The translations under genes and the position numbers were made by a program. This document shows, piece after piece, positions 1 through 12,940 of a stretch of 64,000 nucleotides of DNA. The notes below the pieces were generated by a model. That model was not told the origin of the DNA. It worked only from the letters and a program-made list of their open reading frames with translations, and searched no databases. The stretch lies in assembly GCF_028769735.1 (NCBI RefSeq), contig NC_088175.1, forward strand, positions 6,696,001 through 6,760,000, read 5' to 3'. Every line of letters starts with the position of its first letter. The stretch's first letter is position 1. The DNA is from Zonotrichia leucophrys gambelii. Lineage: Eukaryota; Chordata; Aves; Passeriformes; Passerellidae.

Positions 1-2673
1 GGGTAAGGATGGGAAAGAGCAATGATAAAAAGATTTAAGGAAGACCTTCCTGTTGGGTCACAAGGTTCACAGTGGCTCCCCTTGTTAAACTTGGCCCTGA
101 ACTTGACCAGTGTTTTAGGCCTAAAGGTTTTAACAGCACCTAAATTTAACAGTACTAAATGGATAAACAGTATAACAAAAGATTCTACAGAACTTACAAT
201 AAGCACAACAGTAACTTACAGCCCTACCTTACTCACAAATCTAACATACCTAAGAGTCTAAGATTGCAACATTCACAGTACATTTGCTATAGCATATCTG
301 CACTTGCACACACACAGACCTAAAGGAGAACATACAAGGTGCACACCTGTGAGAAATTCCTCTTGAATACAGTGAAGAATATTCAGTGAATATTCCTTTG
401 CATCTTCTCAGTGGGAGAAGACTGGAACCTTGGGGAGTTCTGGGATCAGCCCAGGCTCCATTGCTGGAGTTCAGCATCCTGTGAGATATCCCTCTCAGAG
501 GGAGATGGCTAGTCAGTGCCCGAGGCAGCCCAGGAGAGCTCAAAGGGTCTCATTGAGGATCTCTCATTATAGGGTCACAAGACAATGGTCATAGTAATCT
601 TCAATGGCTTTGGTCATAGTAATCTTCCATCCTGGCCGAATATGAGATGGTAACTTTCTTTGGCAGTTTGATAGCAAAAATGGTGTTCCACTTGGGTTAT
701 AACTTGGGCAAGAAAAATTTCCAAGGCACTTTCCACTAAAAAACAGGAGGTTTTTAGCCAGTATATGTTCCTGGGAACAGGCAGTGTTTCAGATAAGCTC
801 AAGAGGAACTTAGCCCAGGGGCTGAGCATTTCTGAGATCATAGAGCATCCTGAGGAGTGGGACAGGGAGGAATGACACATCACAACATGCAGCTTCAGTG
901 AAGAGACCAGTGGAGACATATTTCTTCATAACCAAAACCGAGTCAAAGTTCCTCATATCTTGCTTTGGAGTACTAGCTTGAAATTCCTTAATTGTCCCAC
1001 AGATATCAACATTTGAATGTCATTTAGCACTAGGAATTGAGGCTAATTTTCCTATTCAGTGATTCTATCATTTTGCAAAATGTGTACAAGATGCAACATC
1101 ATTTATTACAATAAACAGAGAGTGTAAGAAGATTAAAATTCTGACAGAGTAGTATTAGCTTTTCTTGGCAAAAGAAAAAAACTTCATAGGTTCATGAATC
1201 ATCCCTGAGATAATCATATTCTCTTTAAATACCATGAAGAAAAAAATTTAATGTTGCTTCTGGAAAACATCATGAATATTAATAACAGACAAATGCAATT
1301 TGTCCATTTTGGGGATTAATGAGGTTTTCCTTCAAAAGATTTTGTAAAGACAGAATATAGGTTTTGAAATGCTAAAGACACTACTAATCTAAGACAGACT
1401 TGTGTGTGAACATTTTTACCAAAAATCTGGTAGAAATCACACTCAGTTTTAAAAATAAAGCCCAACTGGTAGCTGTTTGAGTCAGTTTGTACTCACTGCT
1501 GTGGGAGAAAGGTGTACAGTTTTGGAGACATTTAAGCTCATAGCAGCATGCCCTCAAAGAACTCTTTGAGGAACTTTAAAGGTTTAGAATTTTCTTCTAA
1601 AGAAATGAGGAAGGAAGAGTAGAAGAAGCATCTGGATTTGTATTTGAAGAGTCTTTTTAAACAGTAAGAGTCTAAGTCATAGGGATGCAATAGGTACTGT
1701 TTGGATAAAGACAGAGCTTTTCAGCTTGCCACATATTCCATCAACTCATTTCAGCACAGCTCAAGTGCAATATAAAACCCCAGCACCATTCCCACTTCAC
1801 TTCTCACAATCCATCTTGTGGCAAATGCTACAGGATTTGGACTCTGTTGCCCAATTCTCATCTCCTCCACAGTCTTACACAACCAGAGAATATCACTCAA
1901 TTTGTGTTGCAGTTTTCTGACATCAACAGCCAGTATAATGATATATTTGCCAGTTTAACAAAGATACAAGGAGATAAAATGTTTTTTAAGCATGGTCAGA
2001 CAGTGTTTCTCTTTATTTACAGATATCTTTAACCATATAGTTGCTGAAGGGACCTATATAATAGGACAAAACAATGAGAAGGTAATTTGGAGATCAGGAC
2101 TTATTCCTATCATGAGAAAACTGCAAGGAAAGGCTGCAGGGAGATGGTCTGGCAATAAAGGCTCTAGACAGAATGCAAGAGCATCACAGTTATATATGAC
2201 AAAAACAAATGATCCCTAAGACATGATTTATACACATAATGCCTTTAAAAAACTCCAACTTTATCTGAGAAGAGTTGGAAACAAAGTTATGGATGCTTCC
2301 CTGGTGACAAGAGAATATAGGTATCTTCCTGTGTCAGTAAGGTTTAATACAAAAATAAGTGATGTATCTTGCTTGTGGGAATCACTGCTCCCGTCATTAG
2401 TGTAGAAAAGACAAAATAAAAGTCACTAGAAGTATGGTTAGTTTATTGAGAGAGGTGGTAAAAAAAAACTCACCCAAAATAAAATAAGTCTTATTTCCTT
2501 CTTATCTTATATCATGCATAACAATTTCTGTGACAAAATATGTAGGGAAAAATTGCAGTCTGGATATGGAAAGATTTCTAAACCATTCAGCTTCAGGGAC
2601 TACACAGAAAAGAAGGAACCAGGGAACGTGGCTGATTTTCTGACAACTGCAAAGACCACAACAAAAATAAACT
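1..2673. other. AT-rich non-coding stretch
   Basis: I see no exon, RNA gene or recognisable transposable element here. The open frames are short and overlap on both strands. The only structure noted is a 17-base direct repeat at 586-602 and 611-627, listed separately. Confidence 0.6.
586..627. repeat. Two-copy tandem repeat, period 25
   Basis: The 17-base word tggtcatagtaatcttc occurs at 586-602 and again at 611-627 with no mismatch. It looks like a small slippage or local duplication event. Confidence 0.85.
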
Positions 2674-3080
2674 CTGATCACAGAATGACAGAATATGCTG
2701 AGTTGGAAGTGATGCACAAGGACCATTGAGTCCACCTCCTGACCCTGCACAGCACCATCCCCAAGAGTCACACCATGGGCCCAGAGCATTGTCCAAATGC
2801 TTCTTGAACTCTCTCAGCCTTGGTGCTGCGACCACTGCCCTGGGGAGCTGTTCCAGTGCCCAACCACCCTCTGGAGAAGAACCTTTTCCTAATATCCAAC
2901 CTAAACTTCCCCTGGCACAGCTTCAGGCCATTCCCTCAATCCTGTCCCTGGTCACCACAGAGAAGAGGAGATCAGTGCCAGCCCCTCCTCTTCCCTTCAT
3001 GAGGAAGTTGTGACTGCAATGAGGTCCCCCCTCAGTCTCCTCTTCCCCAAGCTGAACAGACCAAGTGACCTCAGACACTC
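2674..3080 (-). mobile_element. CR1 LINE, 5'-truncated 3' end
   Basis: Read on the + strand, the segment opens with a CR1 3' tail (atcacagaatgacagaata, then gagttggaagtg). It continues through familiar CR1 reverse-complement blocks: the tgttccagtgcccaaccacc region, cctaatatccaacctaaac, and cctcttccccaagctgaaca near the right end. The element therefore lies on the minus strand. About 400 bp of the 3' end remain and the 5' part is missing, as is usual for CR1. Reading frames across it are stray products of the repeat. Confidence 0.9.
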
Positions 3081-6000
3081 CAAATCAGAACTAAAAATAA
3101 TTATACAGCTCAAAGTGCAAAGAAAGACATTGAAATAGAAACTTCTCCCTCTCTCTTTTTAAAAATAATACGATTTAACACTTTGCCAAAAACACACTGA
3201 GAAAGTCTGAACCATTTTGAACTTATTCAGCATAGAGAGAAATAAAGCTCAGATAAAAACAGTTAATCAATTGAAATTTGCCAGCCTAATAGCTAGCAAA
3301 AAAAAAGTGCAAACAATTCAGACCATGCTATAGTTTTGTGGAAGTCACATCATTTTTTTTTTCTAAGGGAAGCATAGGGAAGAGGAACTGACACATACTA
3401 AGTCATTTTCTCCACTGCCCTAATTATAGTGTTTAACTTGCTCACTGCAATTTTACAAATCCAAACGATTATACTGGAGAAAATACTGGGCAAAGAATCA
3501 GGATTTACTTTAATTATAGGATTTTCAAAATGATAAATGAAACCTTGGGAAAAAAGTGCAGGTTAAAAAAAATCCATTTAATGTGGCCTGGAAGTGTCAA
3601 TGAGAAATCTGAGGTACGGAGAAAGAAATAACTAATGTTCCAAAGGATAAATGTGGTTAAAGCCTTCAGTGATTATTAGCTTCTTGAATTATGATTCTGT
3701 ACTGTTTTCAGGGGAAAATAAAAATGTTATCTATAAAAGTCTAGATAAAAAAATTATTGCAAACCAAGTAGTTTAAGTGCCCTTTGGAAATGTTAAAGAT
3801 TGAAGTTATAGACATGAAGAACTGCTACACTGGAGTAATAAGCTGATGTCATTATCTCAGATCAAATAATGAAAACCTTTTCAAGGAGTTATGCTGCTAG
3901 AACAGGAGGTTGTGACAATATAATCCATTTAGCTCCACAGAACCCCAGCTTTGTTTTGATTTAAGCTCAAGAACTGGAATAAGCCTGTCTCAAAAATAGA
4001 AACACTAGCATCAAGGCTTGATTAGAGAAAGTCTCTTATCTTCTCTGCTGTGCCACTGAGAGGCTGTCAGGTATGCCTGGCTTTTGCTCAGGCAGGGGAA
4101 AACAAGTCCCTTCCCTCTGGGGATCTGAGCTCTCTCACCCCATGATTCCTGCTCATGCCAGAAGGAAATTCTTGTTTCGAAGGAAGAACCTGGCCCCTTC
4201 TGTGGGTACACCATGGAGGAAAGGCAGGCTGCTCCAGCAGGCAGCTTCTGACATGAGATCCAGAATTTACTTCTTTGGCTATGTACTGTAGATAGAGTCC
4301 TTTTCTACAAATATAGCAGAAGCACAGTGCTGTAGTGGAGATCATATAACGGCCAAGTAAATAGGGGAGGTTAATTCAAGAACAGCTCAGGAGCAAACGC
4401 CTTTTAATAATTTATATTCACAGTACAGCTATATTGCAAGGCAGATTAACTTAGCCACACTGGTTATTAAAAGGTTTTGATGCAAGGAATAAACATATTT
4501 GTACATGCCTATATGAACACCAAAACCACCAAGTCCAGCAGAAATTATCAGAAGTTGTTTGTAGTTACACAACTATGTTTTCTGGTATAAATAAATATAT
4601 ATATTCATATAATTAAAGCCTGTGTCATAACACATGAAACAGAGAACCTCTACATTCCTCATTTTGTGTGTATTGAGATGGACACCGCAGGGTTTTACAG
4701 ATATATTTGAATGCTGCAGATGTGGCTGAAATCAATGAAAGCTGAACCTAGAGGGCTATAAAATTCTAAATGGTCTTCAGGTTCTGATAGCTCAAATGAG
4801 ACATGGTAGACTAAGCCAGCACATTTTACTTTAATATACCAATATTTCCTGTTTTGATTTACAAAACCTTTCAAATCCTTTTTTCAAGATTCTCTTCCCT
4901 ACATCAGCCTTCTCTCATCAGCAGTTAAACCCTGGCCCACTGGCTCCATGTGTAAACTACACTTTCTTAGTTATTCTTAGCTGTGTCCATGATCTTAATT
5001 CTTTAGGCAATCACTCTCTATCTACTTCTTCATTTTAAATTTCTCAACTTCAATTTACTCCCATTAATTTCTTCATCATCTGACTTCTATCAGAATCCTT
5101 GTCCCCATCTTTCCATTCTGCAATGCAGCATTTGCATCAGGTATTCTTCCTCCTCCCCTTTCATCAGACGTGGGCACAGATGCTGCAGAAGATGAGGAAA
5201 AGACAGATAACTTCCCTGGTCCATGCTTTAATATTCATGCTTATCCTGGTCCAGAACAGTTACTGCAGACCAAATTCACACTTTTGGTGTAGCATGAGCT
5301 CAATGATGAGGGAATAATTTGACATATCAGCCAGTAAAACTGGTCTTGCTTGAGCATGTACAAACATATTACTTTAAGATTCTGTCTTGGCTAAATTTCT
5401 GCAGTATTTCAGGCACTGAAAAGCATTCTGACAAAAAAAGGTGCTGATACTAAATTTAAAATCATTGTTAAAGAACTGTTGATATTTTTCAAGTTTATCA
5501 GAATTCTTTCTAAATGAAAGTTTGTTTTAGGAATGTTTTCTTCCTGAAATTGAGTTTAATAAGTATTGTATCTAACATTTAGCCAAAGGTTAATCTTATC
5601 TTCTCATTACAAACAGATGAAAGCTTGATTAACTTTCAGAAGAGCCAATGAACCAGTTTTGCCCATTAAGATTTCCAGCCAACAAATTCTACTCTTTAAG
5701 CAGATGTTGTTTAGGCTGCAGTACATAAGATTAAAATCTGTATTCTGCCACCACCATTTTTTTAACCTTAAAATGATATAAAACACCCAGATTTTTTCTT
5801 CAAAATAAATGCCTATATAAAACTTCTGGTTTTTGTAATGTTTCTGCCACAGCACTGCAATTACAGTCAAGTTAATTTAGCTCAAAGATTCCAGACTATT
5901 AGGACTAAGGAAAGTACATGGTGCAATTTATTCTCTAATGATATTGTGTAAAGGCAAACCTATCACTTGCTGCTGGTGTTGAAATACACGGCCTTAAATG

Positions 6001-7316
6001 AAAAAGGAAGCATAAATTAATTAGACACTAAAGTGTCAAGGTTTTAATGACCCCTCTACTGGGAAGCAGTGAATAACAGAAACCTTTAAACAGCTGATTA
6101 GAATAACCCTCATGTGCCAGCAATGTTGTTTTAATTTTGTAGTTTAAGAGATACTCTGTTGGAAATACAAGAATTCAGAGCAACAGTTCTTTTACTTTGC
6201 TAGCCACAAAACAATAAGTTGCACTTAGACATTTTATAACCAATTGTGTAAGAATTAATAGTCTAAGAAAATTCCACCAACTCAGTCAGGTTACAGCACC
6301 TCTCAGCTCTGAGCCAAGGGAAAGCAGCACTGGATTAGCCAGCATGGAGCATTCCAGCTGCAAACAGCAAAATCCAGACTCTTCATCTGGTCTGTAAGAA
6401 GCGCTGGCAGCCCCTCTCCCCACCTGCACATCTAAGAATGCCTGGATGGAGCAGTTAACTCATCACAAGTGTTTGCATGGCAGCTTCTCCTCACAGCCTG
6501 ATCCACAGGTTGCATCTCCACCTTCCATCCTGTCTCACCTCTTTGCTGAGGAAGGGATAAAGGGCAGATATTATTTTCTTTTCACTGGTACAGCTCTCCC
6601 ATTGCTTAGATGAACAAGCTGAAATCTTTGTGTCAAACATGCACTCTTGAGGACAGCTGGTTACACTGGGAATAGCACTGTTTTCAGTCTGAGGAACTTG
6701 TTGTATTTGTTTATGGAAAACAGCATCCTCAACTAATGATGCAGTTACCCTGGAAATATTCCAATTCAGTTTAAATTAAAAACATCACTTCTACTAAGAG
6801 AGCTGGCATCTCTAGAGAAAGGAGGAACAATTTTCCCCTTCCATTGCAGCTCTGGTGGGGTATAGGACAGAGAGTTCTCCTTGGTGATACAGGGAAATGA
6901 ACCCACATCTCCCAACTACCATGTTTCTCTAAGTAGGATGAAAATAAGTTATTTGGAGGTATGTCTGCAGTCCTTCTTTCTGGTCTTTTTCTATTTCTAA
7001 AAGAAATTTTCTTGCTTTTGTAATCAGCAACAAAAACCAAAATCATTTGTTCCCCTGAGGAAAACGCAATTTTCTAGGCTAGAAACTCATTTTCATTTTC
7101 TTGAGACTATCTCAGCACTACACTTTGCAACTGTAGAACTGCCAATCCACCTCAGAACTGTAATGCCACTAACCACCAGCCTACATAGCCCAAAAGGTGG
7201 GATTCATCCTCAACCTAGAGGACACAGGAACAGCATTAAAAGTAAGGATCGAGGGCAACCAAATTCTAAAAAGCTGGTTGTTAGGGAACTTCTCTGAGAG
7301 AAGTCTGGACACCTAA
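3081..7316. other. Non-coding stretch without recognised elements
   Basis: This is AT-rich DNA with short frames only. The segments at 4010-4290 and 6300-6560 are somewhat richer in G and C, but neither carries an exon I can defend or a repeat family I can name. Confidence 0.5.
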
Positions 7317-7981
7317 TGTTAGGAGTAAAAAAAGGTTACCCATTTTTTTAAAAGGTTGCAGAGTTGCAAGTTGGGCTGGTTGCTGGCGGAGGAGAATTCT
7401 TTGTTAACTTCATGTTGTAATCACCTGTTAAGAGTCGGTTGTTGACCCCCTATTGTTAGGAATTCCCCTTTTTGTCAGTACCACCCTGCCTGCTGCCAGG
7501 TGGATGACCCCTCTGGACAGTGAAAGGAGGGGACATCGGAGGGCACGCAAATGACCTCGGAGCCAGCATGCCATGGGAAAGCCACCCCACCAAACCTACC
7601 AAAAAGACCCCAAAACAACGAGCCAACGCAGAATTAAGAGATCAAAGTGATGTCTGGATGTGAGGAACAAAGTCCAGAGCCTGCAGAGACGCTGAGACCC
7701 TTCTTTGACCCTCACCTTAGCCAGGAGGACCTCGGCTAGAGGCAGGACCCTGGAGGGCAATCCAAAAAAGGGAACAAGTGAATTCCTGATGCTCTCCTGA
7801 GGACAGAACCCCCAGCTCTGCCCACAGACCAGTGGACAAAGCTGCACTCATCCTCCTTCTCCAAGTCATTCCTGGGAACTCGACAGCATGAGTGCAAGGC
7901 CCGTCGGTTCTCCTGCCAGTGCTGATCACTTTTAATAAAGGCATTAAAAAGCAGAAAGGTCCCCTGCCCCTGTCTATTTCA
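7317..7981 (+). mobile_element. Probable solo LTR of an endogenous retrovirus
   Basis: This block is more GC-rich than its surroundings. It starts at a TGTTAGG, ends at ...ctgtctatttCA, and carries a polyadenylation signal AATAAA at about 7932, roughly 45 bp before the end. That arrangement and the length (about 665 bp) fit an LTR on the + strand. The TGTTAGG word also occurs at about 7279 and 7457, so the left end is uncertain. I could not find a convincing target-site duplication or a second LTR, and no retroviral coding region is visible downstream. The family assignment is open. Confidence 0.55.
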
Positions 7982-8330
7982 CCCAAGGTAAGAAGGCCAG
8001 CTGCTTGCTTTCAGTCTTGGGCAAACTCTGCCTCATGGCTGAGGCCTGCCAGCTCTGGCCTGCCAACAGAGCTCAGCTGAGGCTGCTACAGTGTGGTGGT
8101 GATGTGCCTTGGTGCTGCTGGCTGCCAGCCCCTTCTGAGTGCTCTGCCTTCGCCCTGCCTGCTCCCAGGAGAGCATCCTCCTCACTCCAGCCAGCTCTGC
8201 TGCTGTAGCTCTGAGCCATGCACAGCAAACAGAGCACTAATGCAGTCCCTCAGCACAGAGCTCTGAATAGACGTCTCTTTGCAAGGCTCCTGTGGTGTGT
8301 AAATGTCTCCTACCCTTCCTGCTCCCTGCT
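7982..8330. other. GC-rich segment next to the LTR, origin unclear
   Basis: This segment is rich in CTG, CCAG and GCC words and begins with a strong splice-donor-like cccaag|gtaaga at about 7988. It could be a leftover of retroviral leader or internal sequence, or unrelated unique DNA. No coding frame stands out. Confidence 0.3.
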
Positions 8331-11300
8331 GAAGGACTAAATGTTTGCTTTTCAGGAGCTCCTGATCTTTTGCTTAACTTAAAGTTGACCATTCAGCCGA
8401 GGCATAAAGAGGCATTAATTAGATAGCCTAGAATATCAACATTATTAGATTTACAAGGTTTTCCGCACTTGAAATTCTTTCTTTGCTCTTTGAACAGGGA
8501 GGCCTCCCAAACATTACCAAAAATAACGCCCAAACTTGAATTCAGGCTTATGTTATGATCCTTTTCATTCATATCCCTTTTCCCCTCTGTACTTTTTGAA
8601 GGAAGAGGTTTCTAGCAGGGAAGGGAAAAGTCTGTTTTTCTATAGGCTGTAGCCATTGGCTTTACCCATGGAAAGCCTTTCCCACAAAATTAAAGCTTGA
8701 AATTTATGCAGATATATCTCTACATAAAACATCCCCAGATAGTATTTTTAAAATTTTATTAGTAATAATGAGGGTTTGAAACTTACCCCTGCAGAGTGAT
8801 TTTAGCATTTTAATGATTGCATACCAAAGAACTGGAAGCCAATGTCACAAATCTACATTACCTTTGTCCAGTACAACTAAGGCCCAGTTAAGTCAAAGCA
8901 ATGTCTTTAAGGATAACGTTAAATATAAGCCATTCACTGCAGTGACACAAAGTCCAGCGCAGAATCTGTCTGTTCAGCACAGTGTTCTGTTTTCTGCAAG
9001 GTTGTTTTTCCAGTGCCAGGATAGGTTCTAGTGGGAAAATTCCTTCTTAAAACTCTCAAGTTCTACGACAAAGAGAAACTACAAATGCCATTCTGTGTCA
9101 ATCTGTGCAAAACAGAAATAGTTCCACTCGTGTACAGACTCAGCTTTTTTGCTTGGGACTGACACAGCTTCTCTTTTATCTCTGAGTCAACAATATGTGG
9201 CCCACAAGATAGAACTGCAAATATCTTTCGTTTCAACATAGAATTTGATATCTGAGCAGCTAGATCCACTTTTATTCTGTGTAAAGTATTACTTGTACCT
9301 TCTGATTTTAGGTGTTATGTCAAAGCTAATGTACCCACGCATCCATTTAATTTGTAAAAGTAAAGCCTGACAATTTCTAGATGCAAACAAGGCACATGTT
9401 GGGCTATGTTTGGAAAAATTTTACAATGAACAAGCAAAACCAGTCCCCATCTAAATAACCTATCACTAGTTCTTCCCATGTTATCATTTTATATATGAAA
9501 TCCAAACATACAATTTCAGTTTAGATTACCCTGATGTTTAAATTAATATCTTAGCAAACAAGAACTTGCTCTCAAATTCTTTCTGTACTAGTAAATAAGA
9601 AAATCCCATGATGTGTAAGGACAGATGATACAGAAAATTATATTTTCCTTCCATCTCCACAGTTGCTTCCTCTGTGACTGTTAGTCAGGAAGACAGTGAG
9701 AATAAAGACAAGCAGTTTTGTCATTCATGTACATAGCATGTACATGAAACTCTTTCCTCAATTTTTGATTGGTAAAGCAAAACTTCAGTCAGGTAGAATT
9801 TTCAAATGCTGTCACTATTTCTGATGAATTCCAGTTCAGAAGTCAAATTCACTCAACTACAGTCTCTTATCTCCTTTTGTGACTGCATAGACATCAGCTC
9901 CATGTCAGATTCTCTGTCAGCATCTGTACAAGCAGGGTGTAGGAATTATCCATGTTTGAAGCTAAGTGTCAGTAATCTATTTTTCAGTATAGATCCAGTC
10001 TTCTTCATCAGTTTTAATCATATTCCCATACACACTGAAAATTTCCTCTGAATAAATTGTGGGAGAAAGATAAGTTGTGTATTTGACAGTGATCTTAATC
10101 ATGGTGGGCTCCTTTCTTTTCTTCCAAATCCACAAATTAAAGGAATTTTACTTTACTGATGGTACTTCATTGTCAGTCAAGAAGCTACATGTTGGCCTTT
10201 CATTTTGCACCTTTGTTCTGCCTTGTGTTTCAGAGAAAAAAGAGAGGATCATGCAATTCTAGGGATACTCAAACTCTCTTACAGCAGTTTGCTGACAGAT
10301 CTGACATTGATAATCATGGTTATTGCTGAATAGAATCTTGGGCTAACAAATTACAAGGCAGTCTATAAAAAAGCGCCAGAGATTTTGTGTCATCTATAAA
10401 ACAGAATTAGTAGAGATCCCATGGACAGAAAGTTGACAGGTAAGGCTTTTTGTCCTACCTTAATAGAAATGAATAATCAAAATATTCCACATTTTAGAAT
10501 GAAAAACTCTGAGTTTCAAGTGGGAAACTTCAGTAAAAACCTATGGCTTGGACTATGACTAATGAAATTCAATAAAATACATGAGTGTACAATAAAGAAT
10601 TAGTGGCTGAGTATACATCTCCAAACAGTGATTAGAATATTCATTTTATTCAGTTGATGTGTTTGAGAGTCACTGGATGACACCAGCTGACTGACAGAGG
10701 TGCTGTGGGGAGTGAAGCCTGAGCATGTTTTCGTAACAATACAGTAAAGGTTTGTCTGATACAGTTTGTTCTGATAATACATTTGCTCTTCTACAGTACA
10801 TATTGTTTTCAGGTACCATACTGCCCAGGTACAAGGCTGAAAAAATGCCAAACTGCTCAAAACAGTGCATTTTCCTCAAACTGATAGGGATGTTTCTTTC
10901 CAATTCGGCCTCTTTAAAAAAGAAATTAAGAAAGCAAACTCTGAAAATCGGCCATTTCAGATGATATTTCAGCATTTTAAGCCCCTGATATACTCGTTTT
11001 CTAATTTTAAAAAATAATCTGTTTGGGTACATCATAGCAGTCATTTTTGCAAGGTATGGTGTATGGCCTGCAGCAGAGAATATACTTGTGTTTGGGTTTC
11101 ATTCTTCTCATACTGAACAACCTCTCTCAGCACCTTCCTGGTTCTCTGCTCTCAGTGTGTCATAACTCTTCCAGCTCATGTCCCATGGGCTCCTACAACT
11201 CCTGTGTGGATCCTGGGCATTCTATTACCTGGCAAGGCTTTGTCTTTGTGAGATAATTACACACTTGGAAAAGGATAACCAAAGACTGACTGGCTTTCCC

Positions 11301-12832
11301 ATGCTCACACATTAAACAGTGGAAAGGACATAAAAATTCAAAAGGCCACCTTACCTACCAAGCCACCTCCGGTTTACAGAATTTAATCCTTTATTTCTAT
11401 TTCACCTGCATTTCCCTCTCCCATTCTGCCTTCTAAGCCTTGGAACGGCTTCTCATTTAACCACATGGCAAACACTCTTCCCTATTTCAAATCTGTTTCG
11501 GGCTTATCTCGTAGTCAAAAGCATCTTCACAACTGTGAGCTTTTATTTAGGTCAATAACGAGGCTTCATTTTTCCTAGAGCCACAAAAGACTTTCTACAA
11601 GAACACTGAAAATAAAGTAGCCACAAAGAGAGATGCTCTCTTGAGACCTATCTTTGGTGGCAACAGCACAATGTGAGCTTTTGATCCTCTGCAAGACTTT
11701 TATTCACAGATCAGCTAGGCTTCATGTCAGCAATAATAGAAGTGATGTTATTTTCCATTTTCCAATAACACCTTTATGGCATTATGTTATTTCTTCATTT
11801 TCAGTTAATACTTGCAATAAGACATAAATCAAGCCACAGCTGGGAGAAGACTTGATTGAAAGACAATTTCCCTTGCAGTGAGTGAGTGACCTTTCTTAAA
11901 AGAAGTTCAGAAGCTGTGCTGGAAACCATTCATTCATTTTATCAAATAACAAATAGCTACATTCAACTTTGACTTGTTGCCAGCACCTTGGTTCCTCACA
12001 TTCAGTTTCAGTATAATGCCCAAACTAACCATAATAATTGATTAGAACTATTCTCTAAAATGGTCCAAAATCAAACCCTCTATTTTGATGTCAGGATCTG
12101 GATATTAAAAATATTCTATATCTTATCAGCTTCCTCTGGTTTACTGATGACTAGCAGTAAAAGAGATTGAAAAAACCAGGAGTTTCCACAATAGGTGAAA
12201 CTGCTCTCTCACATGTCTGTATAGTGGATGCCGGCAAACTCGAGAATTTCCCCTTCTCTGCAAAATTCTTGAAACCTATAGGGATATACCCCTTACAGGA
12301 CTTTGATCTTTTAGGAAGGAAGGCAGAACAGGAAATGCCAATGTATCTGAGCTAAACAAAAGCAGCATTAGAAGCGCAATAGGCAGAATTCCATTGTTCC
12401 CTGCCCCTTCCTTTACACTTTCTTTTCATTTTATCATGTACAAATACATTTAGGTCCTCTCTTTCTTTAATTAAAGGCACAGGTTCTATACCTCAAGGAT
12501 AAGTACCATTTATTATGTTTCCTTCTGCTTTGTGTAATGTGCTCATCTTAGTTAGAGTATTTAATCATATTTTTGCTTATGCCCATTGGTTTATTGGTTG
12601 AATGATTTTTCTTTCTTTTTTCTTTTGGAGTGGAAGCTTTAAGCAGATTATGCCTTTTCTGTCAATGTTATCCAAGACTCATAAAAATCTACTTGTTTTG
12701 TTACAAATAAAAGTTCATTTTCCACTTTAAAAATAATTTTTTAAATAGAGAAAACTTGGAAAAAACTAGAGAAAAATTTTTAAAAGTAAAATTTTTTGCC
12801 TAGTTGTGCAAAATTACTTTAGGCATAGTGAT
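8331..12832. other. AT-rich non-coding stretch
   Basis: No gene or known repeat is recognised. The overlapping opposite-strand frames at 10600-11044 have no homology I can recognise and no start or splice context, so I treat them as chance. A perfect 10-bp hairpin at 9724-9748 is listed separately. Confidence 0.5.
9724..9748. repeat. Perfect short inverted repeat, 10-bp arms
   Basis: The arms ttcatgtaca and tgtacatgaa flank a 5-base spacer. Such hairpins are expected occasionally by chance in AT-rich DNA, and no function is implied. Confidence 0.8.
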
Positions 12833-12940
12833 ACTGGAGGTTTTCAAGATGTAATTGGACTGGGTGATAGATGATCTCACCGAGGCTCCCCATCTGAGAG
12901 AGGCTGGACCAGATAAACTTTTGAGGTCCCTTCCAACATT
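12833..12940 (+). mobile_element. CR1 LINE 3'-end fragment
   Basis: The words ggaggttttcaagatg, ggatggac-like ttggactgggtgatag, gatgatctcacc, gctggaccagat and gaggtcccttccaac appear in CR1 sense order just before where the usual 3' tail would be. About 110 bp remain. The terminal octamer repeats of CR1 are missing or eroded, which suggests a fairly old copy. Confidence 0.85.

Noticed and set aside
2593..3013. Several frames of 60-95 codons on both strands
   Set aside because: They lie within the CR1 copy at 2674-3080 or its edge.
10670..11044. 124-codon minus frame overlapping a + frame
   Set aside because: Both strands are open in the same AT-rich segment and no family features are seen.
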